Shown in pieces: positions 21,373 to 28,918 of a DNA stretch of 64,000 nucleotides; position 1 is the stretch's first letter, and each line of letters begins with the position of its first letter. The notes below the pieces were generated by a model. It saw only the letters and a list, made by a program, of their open reading frames with translations. It was not told where the DNA came from and searched no databases. The DNA lies in NCBI RefSeq assembly GCF_040500525.1, contig NZ_CP159402.1:496001-560000 (forward strand). The letters run 5' to 3'. Made by a program: the position numbers and the translations under genes. The stretch comes from Azospirillum formosense (GTDB taxonomy: Bacteria; Pseudomonadota; Alphaproteobacteria; Azospirillales; Azospirillaceae).

Positions 21373-23238
21373 TTAGAACAGACGCAGGATCGACTGCTGC
21401 GACTGGTTGGCCAGCGAGAGGGCGATGGTGCCGAGCTGCTGACGGGTCTGCAGCATCAGCAGGCTCGCGCCTTCCTCGTTCTGGTCGGCCAGCGTCAGCT
21501 TGTTGGCCCCTTCGACCAGCACGTCGCTGAACTCCTTGGTGAAGGTCTCGCGGGTCGTGATGATGTTCAGGTTGGTCGACAGCGTCTGCGAGGCCGACCG
21601 CAGGGTCTGCTTCGCGTAGTCGATGCTGGCGACCGCCTTGTCGATGTCCGCGCGGTCGGTCCAGTCGTTCTGCGCGTAGTCCAGACGCAGGCCCTGGCCG
21701 CTGGTGGTCAGGTTCTGGGCCTGCACCGTGATCGCGTTGGTGTTGCGCTCGTTGAGCTGCACCGTCAGATCGTTCGACGTGTTGGCGTCGGTCACCTGCA
21801 CCGAGACCAGGTTGGCCGCGGAGTTGGCCGCCGCCGCCTGCTTGATGGTCTTCTGGTCGACGTTGAAGCGCACCGTGCCGGTGTCGAACGCGAAGGCGTT
21901 CTCGCCCTCCGACAGCTTGCCCTCGCCGCGCTTGGACATGCCGTCGCGGGTCACCGTGGCGCCGTTCAGGTTGCTGACCTGGATCTGGATGTCGACCTTC
22001 TTCTCGATGGTCGAGATGCCGTTGCCGTTGTTGGCGGCCTGCTCCAGCAGGTTGCGGTCCACCGTGAAGGACACGATGGTGCCCGACGCGAAGCTCTCGG
22101 AGATGCGCTTGGTGAGGGCGTTCTCGGCCGTCGCCTTGACGGTCATCTCGCGGGCGGCGTTGGTCGTCGTCGCACCCGACAGCGTGATCGTGCCGGTCGC
22201 GTTGGTCGTGACGGTCTGGACGTCCTTGCCGCTGAGGCGGCCGTTGGCGCCCAGCGCGTTGTTGATCGACGCCTTCAGCTGGTTGGCGATGTTGACGCGG
22301 GCGGTCTGGCCGATCGAGACGTCGCCGGCGGTGGCGATGTAGGTGAAGGTCTGGTCTTCGACGGTGATCGTGAAGCTGTCGCCGGCCTCGATGGTGCCGC
22401 CCATCGACACCTGGGTGATCTGCGCGGTGCCCGACTTGGCCGCCGTCGTCGTGTTGGCGGCCATGGTCTGGCTGTTGTCGAAGTAGGTGATCGTGCGCGA
22501 CTCGTTGCCGTCCGTGATGATGAACGACCGCTCACGGCCCTTCGCGCCGCGGACCTCGATCTGCACGTCGGAGAAGCTGCCGAGCGAGGTGGCCATCGTG
22601 CCGGACAGCTTCAGGCCGACCAGGCCGTGGGCCATCTCGGCGCTGTTGATCTCGCCGGCCGCGCCCTCGATGGAGCCGTCGCCCTTGACGCGCACCGTGT
22701 AGGTGTCGGTCGACACCACGTTGGTGACGCGGGCGTTCTCGATGCCCTGGATGGTGTTGACGGCGCGGCGCGAGTCGCTGGTGGAGTCCAGCCGCAGCCC
22801 GTTGCCGGCCAGCAGGTTCTTGCCGGCGTAGCCGCTGTCGCCGGCCAGCTTGTCGATCTGCTCCTTCAGCGCGTTGAACTGCGAGGCCAGCGTCTTGCGG
22901 GTGGCGACGGAGCCGGCGTCGGTGCCGAGCGCGGAATAGGCGGCGGTGGTCAGGCCGCGCGCCTGCTCGATCATGCTTTCGATCGCGGTCACGCCCTTGT
23001 CGGCGGCCTTGATGGTGCTGATCGACTGACCCATGGCGTCCTTCAACGACGACAGGTCGCCGGCGCGCTGGGTCAGGCTCTTCGCTGCGAAGAACGAAGT
23101 CGGGCCGTCGAGCGCCGAGTTGATCTTGTTGCCGGTCGAGAGGATGTTCTGCTTGACACCGATCTTGTCGTTCACGCTCTGCAGTTGCAGCAGATTCGTG
23201 CGCATTGATGCGGTGAGAGTGACGTCGTTGATGGCCAT
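21373..23238 (-). CDS. Flagellin, large form
   Basis: A 621-residue flagellar filament subunit. The N-terminal D0/D1 region (MAINDVTLTASMRTNLLQLQ) and the C-terminal one (ALSLANQSQQSILRLF) are the conserved coiled-coil ends. Both flank a long Thr/Ser/Asn/Ala-rich variable middle (about 170-490) exposed on the filament. It is exported by the flagellar apparatus without a signal peptide. The length is near that reported for the polar flagellin of Azospirillum brasilense, so this may be that gene; lateral flagellin is the alternative. AAGGAGA nine bases before ATG 23238 supports the start. An RpoN-type promoter lies about 86 bases upstream. Confidence 0.92.
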   Translation of the reverse strand: MAINDVTLTASMRTNLLQLQSVNDKIGVKQNILSTGNKINSALDGPTSFFAAKSLTQRAGDLSSLKDAMGQSISTIKAADKGVTAIESMIEQARGLTTAAYSALGTDAGSVATRKTLASQFNALKEQIDKLAGDSGYAGKNLLAGNGLRLDSTSDSRRAVNTIQGIENARVTNVVSTDTYTVRVKGDGSIEGAAGEINSAEMAHGLVGLKLSGTMATSLGSFSDVQIEVRGAKGRERSFIITDGNESRTITYFDNSQTMAANTTTAAKSGTAQITQVSMGGTIEAGDSFTITVEDQTFTYIATAGDVSIGQTARVNIANQLKASINNALGANGRLSGKDVQTVTTNATGTITLSGATTTNAAREMTVKATAENALTKRISESFASGTIVSFTVDRNLLEQAANNGNGISTIEKKVDIQIQVSNLNGATVTRDGMSKRGEGKLSEGENAFAFDTGTVRFNVDQKTIKQAAAANSAANLVSVQVTDANTSNDLTVQLNERNTNAITVQAQNLTTSGQGLRLDYAQNDWTDRADIDKAVASIDYAKQTLRSASQTLSTNLNIITTRETFTKEFSDVLVEGANKLTLADQNEEGASLLMLQTRQQLGTIALSLANQSQQSILRLF

Positions 23239-23635
23239 GGTTCCAAGTCTCCTTCTGAGGCTCGCCCCGCGGCTGGTGCTTGAAACCGAAGCGAGGCAAC
23301 GTGCATTTGCGCGATCCTCCCCTATCAAGTCCCGTGCCAGTTCCCGAAAAATCCACTAAGTCACTGATTTTACTATTTATAATCGAGGGTTGCGCGATCG
23401 CTGGGCGATGGCCGGCCGGACATCCCTTCCCAGGCCGGTGGAAAGTTTTGCCGGGCAGAAAGGGTGTTGCGCCCCGGACTCCGGGACAAAACTACCCAGT
23501 TGGAGGGAGGCGCACCGGGTGCCGGTAAGCTCTTGGTGCTGGCCGGAGAGGGGGCTATCGTCGGGGTGTCGCACCCATCGGGCCGCCAAGCATCGGAATG
23601 TTCCCGGCGCCCGCAACGAAGACGGAGGGATGAGC
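23239..23635. other. Divergent intergenic region between flagellin and RidA genes
   Basis: 397 bases without a gene. The left third holds the flagellin leader and RpoN promoter. An AT-rich patch at about 23350-23390 (ACTATTTATAATCG) may hold an activator site or a plus-strand promoter. The rest shows no structure I can assign. Confidence 0.5.
23324..23339 (-). promoter_or_regulatory. Sigma-54 (RpoN) promoter of the flagellin gene
   Basis: On the minus strand TGGCACGGGACTTGAT. This matches the -24/-12 consensus TGGCAC-N5-TTGCW with one mismatch (TTGAT for TTGCT) and exact spacing. It is 86 bases before the flagellin ATG, giving a leader of about 75 bases. RpoN control of flagellar genes is well known in proteobacteria and Azospirillum rpoN mutants are reported to be motility-defective. 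Confidence 0.75.
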
Positions 23636-24103
23636 ATGGCCGGACGCATCGAGGCGCGGCTGAAGGAACTGGGGATCGAACTGCCGCAGGCGGCGGCCCC
23701 GGTGGCGGCCTACGTGCCCTACACGCAGTCGGGCAACACGCTCTACGTGTCGGGTCAGGTCACCGTGTGGAACGGCGAGCGCCGCTTCATCGGCAAGCTC
23801 GGCCAGGACTTCACGGTGGAGCAGGGCCAGCAGGCGGCGCGGCTGTGCGCGCTGAACATCATCGCCCAGGCGAAGGCGGCCTGCGGCGGTGACCTTGACC
23901 GGGTGGCGCGCGTGCTGCGGCTGGGCGGCTTCGTCAACGGCACCCCGGATTTCCATGACCAGCCGCTGGTCATCAACGGCGCGTCGGAGCTGATGATGCA
24001 GGTGTTCGGCGATGCCGGGAAGCACGCCCGCGCCGCGGTCGGCGCCCCGTCGCTGCCCGGCAACGTGGCCGTCGAGGTGGACGCCATCCTCGAACTGGCC
24101 TGA
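23636..24103 (+). CDS. RidA family protein (YjgF/YER057c/UK114)
   Basis: A 155-residue RidA-type protein of the longer, ~150-aa YjgF-like subgroup. RidA hydrolyses reactive enamine/imine intermediates from pyridoxal-phosphate enzymes. Family features seen are YTQSGNTLYVSGQV (about 29-42) and the FVNGTPDFHDQPLVINGASEL stretch (about 98-118). The classic RidA arginine near the C-terminus is replaced here, as in other members of this subgroup, so deaminase activity is not assured. GGAGG is spaced correctly for ATG 23636, not for the ATG two codons earlier. Confidence 0.88.
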   Translation: MAGRIEARLKELGIELPQAAAPVAAYVPYTQSGNTLYVSGQVTVWNGERRFIGKLGQDFTVEQGQQAARLCALNIIAQAKAACGGDLDRVARVLRLGGFVNGTPDFHDQPLVINGASELMMQVFGDAGKHARAAVGAPSLPGNVAVEVDAILELA

Positions 24104-24193
24104 TCGGGCCCCCGCATCGGGGGAGGGGAGGGGCCTCTTGCCGCGGCGCGGCGAAGCGCCCACCTCCCTCGGCGTACCCGCGAAGGAGAGACC

Positions 24194-25399
24194 ATGCCCG
24201 ACGGCAAGGACAGCGGCCCCGGCGCCGACCCCGAGGCCGGGGGGACGATCACCGTCAAGGTCCTGACCGGCATCGGTCTGGCCGATCCCCAGGAATGGGA
24301 CGCCTGCGCCGGGCCGGACAACCCGTTCCTCAGCCACGCCTTCCTGCTGGCGCTGGAGGAATCGGGGTCGGCCACCGGCCGCACCGGCTGGCAGCCCAGC
24401 CACCTCGCCGCCCTCGACGGGGCGGGGCGCATCATGGGCGCGGTGCCGCTCTATCTGAAGAATCATTCCTACGGCGAATACGTCTTCGACCACGCCTGGG
24501 CGCACGCCTATGAGCGGGCGGGCGGGCAGTATTACCCGAAGCTGCAGTGCGCCGTGCCCTTCACCCCGGTGCCGGGACCGCGTCTGCTCGTCCGGCCGGG
24601 CACCCCGGTCCAGGCGAGGGAGGCGGTCGCCGGCGCCCTGATCCAAGGGATGGAGGAGGTGGCGCGGCGCTACGGAGTCTCCTCCGTCCATGTCACCTTC
24701 CCGGAGGAGGGCGACTGGCGCCGCTTGGGCGAGGCGGGCTGGCTGCTCCGCGAAGGGGTGCAGTATCATTGGGAAAATCGCGGCTACGCCAGCTTCGACG
24801 ACTTCCTGGGCACCCTGAACAGCCGCAAGCGCAAGGCCATCCGCAAGGAGCGGCGCGAGGTGGCGGAGAGCAGCGTCCGGCTGCACAGCCTGACCGGCGC
24901 CGACCTGAAGCCGGAGCATTGGGACGCCTTCCACCGCTTCTACCTGGAGACCGCCGACCGCAAATGGGGCGGCGGCTATCTGAACCGCGCCTTCTTCCGC
25001 CTGCTGGGCGAAACGATGGCCGACCGGGTCATGCTGGTGATGTGCGAGGACAACGGCGAGTGGGTGGCCGGCGCCCTGAACCTGATCGGGTCGGATGCCC
25101 TCTACGGCCGCAACTGGGGGTCCGACGGCAGCTACCGTTTCCTGCATTTCGAGGCGTGCTACTACCGCGCGCTGGACTTCGCCATCGAGCGCGGCCTCGG
25201 CCGGGTCGAGGCCGGCGCCCAGGGGGAGCACAAGATCCAGCGCGGCTATCTGCCGGTGCCGACCTACAGCGCCCACTGGGTGGCCGACCCCGGCTTCCAC
25301 CGCGCCATCGCGGACTATCTGCGCCGCGAGCGGCCCGGCGTGGCGGCCGAGCGCGAGGCCCTGATGGAGCTGTCCCCCTACCGCCAGGATGATCGGTAA
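24194..25399 (+). CDS. FemAB-like GNAT family acyltransferase (DUF482, peptidogalycan-type)
   Basis: A 401-residue protein of the FemAB_like (PF04339) family. The opening DPQEWDACAGPDNPFLSHAF and the YGEYVFDHAWAHAYER block (about 95-110) are typical. So are SRKRKAIRKERREVAES and the C-terminal VEAGAQGEHKIQRGYLPVPT (about 337-356). Members have a double GNAT fold; the reaction is unproven, with suggested roles in cell-wall or polysaccharide modification. AAGGAG precedes the ATG. It follows ridA by 90 bases and may be co-transcribed. Confidence 0.88.
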   Translation: MPDGKDSGPGADPEAGGTITVKVLTGIGLADPQEWDACAGPDNPFLSHAFLLALEESGSATGRTGWQPSHLAALDGAGRIMGAVPLYLKNHSYGEYVFDHAWAHAYERAGGQYYPKLQCAVPFTPVPGPRLLVRPGTPVQAREAVAGALIQGMEEVARRYGVSSVHVTFPEEGDWRRLGEAGWLLREGVQYHWENRGYASFDDFLGTLNSRKRKAIRKERREVAESSVRLHSLTGADLKPEHWDAFHRFYLETADRKWGGGYLNRAFFRLLGETMADRVMLVMCEDNGEWVAGALNLIGSDALYGRNWGSDGSYRFLHFEACYYRALDFAIERGLGRVEAGAQGEHKIQRGYLPVPTYSAHWVADPGFHRAIADYLRRERPGVAAEREALMELSPYRQDDR

Positions 25400-25420
25400 G
25401 GTCTGATCGGCAAGGTCCGA

Positions 25421-25897
25421 TCAGTAGGGAACGCGGTCGGGCCGGGCGGCCCATTCGTCGAAGACGGCGCGCGCCTCGTCGGCCAGAAGGCGCTGCATGG
25501 GGATCGCCCGCTGCTCCAGCGGCAGGGCGATCTCGGTGTAGAGGAAGGCGTCGTCGAAGCCGATGGCCGCCGCGTCGTCGCGCCCGTTGGCGTAGACGAT
25601 GCGCTCGATCCGCGCCCAGTAGATGGCCGACAGGCACATCGGGCAGGGCTCGCAGCTCGTGTAGACGGTCGCTCCGGCGAGGCTGAAGCTGCCGAGGTTG
25701 CGGCAGGCGTCGCGGATCGCGACGACCTCGGCGTGCGCCGTCGGGTCGTTGCTGGAGGTCACGCAGTTCCAGCCCTCGCCGATGATCCGGCCGTCCCGCG
25801 CGATGACCGCGCCGAAGGGGCCGCCGGCGTTGCCCTGCATGTGCGTGCGGCTGAGCGCGATGGCGCGGCGCAGGCAATCGGTATCGAAGCTCGTCAT
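25421..25897 (-). CDS. guaD: Guanine deaminase (cytidine deaminase fold)
   Basis: Converts guanine to xanthine in purine salvage. The 158-residue protein has zinc ligands in THAEV-type DPTAHAEVVAIRDAC (His, catalytic Glu) and SCEPCPMCLSAIYWAR (two Cys). It aligns along its whole length with the short Bacillus subtilis GuaD, including the ending in an aromatic residue. GAGGG precedes ATG 25897. A related nucleoside or tRNA deaminase is possible but less likely, given the IGFDDAFLYTEI match. Confidence 0.85.
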   Translation of the reverse strand: MTSFDTDCLRRAIALSRTHMQGNAGGPFGAVIARDGRIIGEGWNCVTSSNDPTAHAEVVAIRDACRNLGSFSLAGATVYTSCEPCPMCLSAIYWARIERIVYANGRDDAAAIGFDDAFLYTEIALPLEQRAIPMQRLLADEARAVFDEWAARPDRVPY

Positions 25898-26077
25898 GCT
25901 TTCCCTCTTCCAAGCCCTAACGGCGTTGCCGTTCAATCGTTTAATGACCACTCAACAGCCCGGGCCCGGCATGCGCCCGGGGCATTGCAGGGGCGGCGGA
26001 CGATTGGGGATTTCCCCTTTACTGCCCCTGCGCATGGCGTAGTGTGGGCGGGATCAGCCGACCGACGGACCCGCCCG

Positions 26078-27391
26078 ATGACCGACCGCACCATGGAGTT
26101 CCTGAAGCAGGTGCGGGATCATCTATTCTACCTCAAACTGAAGCCGGGCGGTGTGCGCCTTCAGGCGAAGGGCGTCGATCTGTCGAGGCTGCGGTTGAAG
26201 GGCTTCAACCTGCAAACGGCCATCCTCACCCAGGGCAACTTTTCCGACGCCCAGCTCGAGGAGGTCAGCTTCGCCATGTCCGACCTGTTCGGGGCGAACT
26301 TCAGCCGGGCGAAGCTGGTGGGCTCCTCCTTCGCGCGGGCGGACCTGCGCGGGGCGAACTTCCTGAAGGCCGACCTGACCCGCACCGACTTCGAAGGGGC
26401 GGACCTGCGCCCCGGCCAGATCATGGTGCACCGCTCCGGGCGCGAGGACGAGGAGGAGGAACGGCGGCCCGCCAACCTGACGGACGCGCGGCTGGACGGC
26501 GTCAGCTTCAAGGGCGCCGACCTCAGCCACGCCGAACTGGCCAACGCCTCGACGGCCGGCGGCGACTTCAGCAACGCCAACCTGTTCGCCGCCAATCTGG
26601 CCGGGGCCGACCTGACCGAGGCGAACTTCAGCGGGGCGAAGATGAAGCGCGCCGTGCTGAACGGCGCCAACCTGACCCGCGCCATCCTGCGCAACGCCGA
26701 CCTGCGCGAGGCGACCCTGCGCAACGTCGACCTGACCGTGGCGGACACCCATGGCGCCAACCTCAGCGGCGCCGTCTACATGCGGAACGCCGACGCCCTG
26801 CCGACGCCGGTGCGCAGCGTGCTGGACGCCCACATCCTGTGGATCAACAGCGGCGGCGGGGCCGGGCTGCGGGCCGATTTCACCGGGATGGACCTGCGGG
26901 GCCTGGACCTCACCGCCTGCGACCTGTCCGGCGGGGTGTTCCGCGACGCCAACCTGGACGAGGCCCGGCTGTCCAACGCCTCGCTCTCGCTGGCTGATTT
27001 CGGCGGGGCCAGCCTGCGCCGGGCGCGGCTCGACCAAGCGGTGCTGACCGGGGCGAACCTGAGCGGGGCCGACCTGACGGGTGCGGACCTCCACGGCGCG
27101 GACCTCGGCATGGTGGACCTGCGCAACCCGGACGGCACGCCGACCGGGCGGAGCTGGCCGGCCAACCTGAGCCGCGCCACCCTGACCGCCGCTGACCTGC
27201 GCGGCGCCCGGCTGACCGGGGCCAAGCTGGCCGGCGCCGGCTTCGAGATGGCCAACCTCGCCTCCGCCGACCTGCGCGGCTGCGACGACGCGGCGGCGAA
27301 CCTGTCGAAGGCCAGCCTGATGGGCGCCCGCCGCGGTCCGCTGGAGGCGCGGCCGCCGCGCGACGGCGGCGGCCCCCTCATCGCCCTGTAG
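26078..27391 (+). CDS. Pentapeptide-repeat protein
   Basis: A 437-residue protein made largely of A(D/N)LxX pentapeptides, which stack as a right-handed quadrilateral beta-helix. Repeats run from about residue 60 to 125, 145 to 240 and 265 to 415, broken by charged inserts (GREDEEEERRP at about 125-135 and a DAHILWINSGGG segment near 250). The first 45 residues are non-repetitive (LKQVRDHLFYLKLKPGGVRL). No signal peptide. Function is unknown; some relatives mimic DNA and bind gyrase. ATG at 26093 is an alternative start. Confidence 0.88.
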   Translation: MTDRTMEFLKQVRDHLFYLKLKPGGVRLQAKGVDLSRLRLKGFNLQTAILTQGNFSDAQLEEVSFAMSDLFGANFSRAKLVGSSFARADLRGANFLKADLTRTDFEGADLRPGQIMVHRSGREDEEEERRPANLTDARLDGVSFKGADLSHAELANASTAGGDFSNANLFAANLAGADLTEANFSGAKMKRAVLNGANLTRAILRNADLREATLRNVDLTVADTHGANLSGAVYMRNADALPTPVRSVLDAHILWINSGGGAGLRADFTGMDLRGLDLTACDLSGGVFRDANLDEARLSNASLSLADFGGASLRRARLDQAVLTGANLSGADLTGADLHGADLGMVDLRNPDGTPTGRSWPANLSRATLTAADLRGARLTGAKLAGAGFEMANLASADLRGCDDAAANLSKASLMGARRGPLEARPPRDGGGPLIAL

Positions 27392-27394
27392 CCG

Positions 27395-28507
27395 TTACCT
27401 CCAGGCGGCGAGCACCGCCGCGGCGGTGGATTCGCGCAAGGGCGCGCGCTCGGGCGGGGTCCCGCCATCGACGCGCAGGCCCATCAGGGTTTCCACCAGC
27501 GGCTCCGGCCCCGGCGTGACGCGGACCTGGCCGCGGGCGGCGATGTGCGGGTGCTCCGGCATCTCCGCCAGCGTTGGCAGCGCCTCGAAGCAGCAGTCCA
27601 CGGGGTCGAGCAGCGCCTTCCAGTCGGCGAGGCTGCGGGTGGCGAACAGGGCATCCAACTCCGCGATCAGGGTGGTCTGGGGCAGCGGGTCGCCCTGCCG
27701 GGCGGTCCAGTCGGGGCGCTCCACCGCCTCGCAGAAGCCTTGCCAGAACTTGGCTTCCAGCGCCGACAGGGTGGCGAAGCGGCCGTCGGCGGTGCGGTAG
27801 ATGCGGTAGCAGGCGGCCCCGCCCGACAACAGCGCCTCGCCGCGGGCCGGAACCTCGCCGCGGGCGTCGGCGGTCAGGTTGAAGCCCTGCCAGCCCAGCA
27901 CCGTTTCCATGATCGACAGGTCGAGGAAGCAGCCCTCGCCGCTGCGCTGGCGCCCGAACAGGGCGGCGACCACCGCCAGCGCCGCCTGCTGGGCCGACGC
28001 GAAATCGGCGACCGGCGGGTGGCTGATCGACGGACGGTCGGGCGTGCCCGAGGAGTCCAGGCCACCGCCGACCGCCATGTAGTTCAGGTCATGGCCGGCC
28101 CGCCGGGCGTAGGGGCCCGTGCTGCCCCAGCCGGACAGGCTGGCGTGGACCAACCGCGGGTTCAGCGCGCGCAGCCGGGCGTGGCCGACCCCCAGCTTGT
28201 CCAGAACGCCGGGGCGGTAGCTCTCCACCAGGGCGTCGGCCCCGGCGATCAGGGTCTCGAAGGCGCCGCGGTCGGCCTCGTCCTTCAGGTTCAGGCGGAT
28301 GACGGTCTTGCCGGCGTTGAGCAGCTTGTAGGCGGCGGTCGTGCCGTCGGCGTCGGTGGGGCCCATCTGGCGCAGCGGGTCGCCGCTCGGCGGCTCCACC
28401 TTCACCACCTCGGCGCCGAGGTCGGCGAGCATCTGGGCGGCGTAGGGACCCGGCAAGTACTGGCCGAGATCGATGACGCGCAGTCCGCTCAGGAAGGGCA
28501 GGGGCAT
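27395..28507 (-). CDS. CaiB/BaiF family CoA transferase, AMACR-like
   Basis: A 370-residue class III CoA transferase. It opens with PFLSGLRVIDLGQYLPGPYAAQMLADLGAEVVKVE-type CoA-binding features (residues 3-37). The putative catalytic Asp sits in RRAGHDLNYMAVGGG (about 145-159), a pattern shared with alpha-methylacyl-CoA racemases, so the reaction may be racemisation instead of CoA transfer. AAGGAAA precedes ATG 28507. The stop lies three bases from that of the convergent pentapeptide gene. Confidence 0.88.
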   Translation of the reverse strand: MPLPFLSGLRVIDLGQYLPGPYAAQMLADLGAEVVKVEPPSGDPLRQMGPTDADGTTAAYKLLNAGKTVIRLNLKDEADRGAFETLIAGADALVESYRPGVLDKLGVGHARLRALNPRLVHASLSGWGSTGPYARRAGHDLNYMAVGGGLDSSGTPDRPSISHPPVADFASAQQAALAVVAALFGRQRSGEGCFLDLSIMETVLGWQGFNLTADARGEVPARGEALLSGGAACYRIYRTADGRFATLSALEAKFWQGFCEAVERPDWTARQGDPLPQTTLIAELDALFATRSLADWKALLDPVDCCFEALPTLAEMPEHPHIAARGQVRVTPGPEPLVETLMGLRVDGGTPPERAPLRESTAAAVLAAWR

Positions 28508-28659
28508 GGTGCGTTTCCTTGTTCTTCGTTTTTGGGGATTCGTTCTGGTGGCGCCGCCGGGACGAGTGTCCGTGATGGGGCCTCTGGAATGCAACCGTCC
28601 ACCCTTCACATTCGTGCCGCCTCCACCGTCGATATCAGACCGACGGCGAGGAGGAAAAC

Positions 28660-28851
28660 ATGTCCACGGGCAAGGCTCCCAAGTACAAGGTCTACAAGGA
28701 TCACCGCAACGAATGGCGCTGGACCTTCCACGCCGCCAACGGCGAGGCCATCGCGGTCAGCAGCGAGGGCTACACGGCCGAGCGCGACTGCCTGCACGGC
28801 ATCGCCCTGATGAAGGGGTCCAACGACGCGGCCGTCCTGGTCGAGGAGTGA
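28660..28851 (+). CDS. DUF1508 (YegP-like) small protein
   Basis: A 63-residue single-unit DUF1508 protein. The sequence YKVYKDHRNEWRWTFHAANG followed by an SEGYTAERDCLHGI segment is the family's beta-alpha-beta core. E. coli YegP has two such units. GAGGAGG precedes the ATG. It is cytoplasmic and of unknown function. A terminator follows ten bases after the stop. Confidence 0.85.
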   Translation: MSTGKAPKYKVYKDHRNEWRWTFHAANGEAIAVSSEGYTAERDCLHGIALMKGSNDAAVLVEE

Positions 28852-28871
28852 TCCGGGTTCCGGACAAAAAG

Positions 28872-28897
28872 AAAGGGGGCCTCGCGGCCCCCTTTTT
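28872..28897. terminator. Intrinsic terminator between DUF1508 gene and clpA
   Basis: GGGGGCC and GGCCCCC flank TCGC, preceded by AAA and followed by T5. It terminates the plus-strand small gene and can serve convergent clpA, since the left flank is A-rich. Confidence 0.9.
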
Positions 28898-28918
28898 CGC
28901 GTTCCGTGCGAAGCGGCG

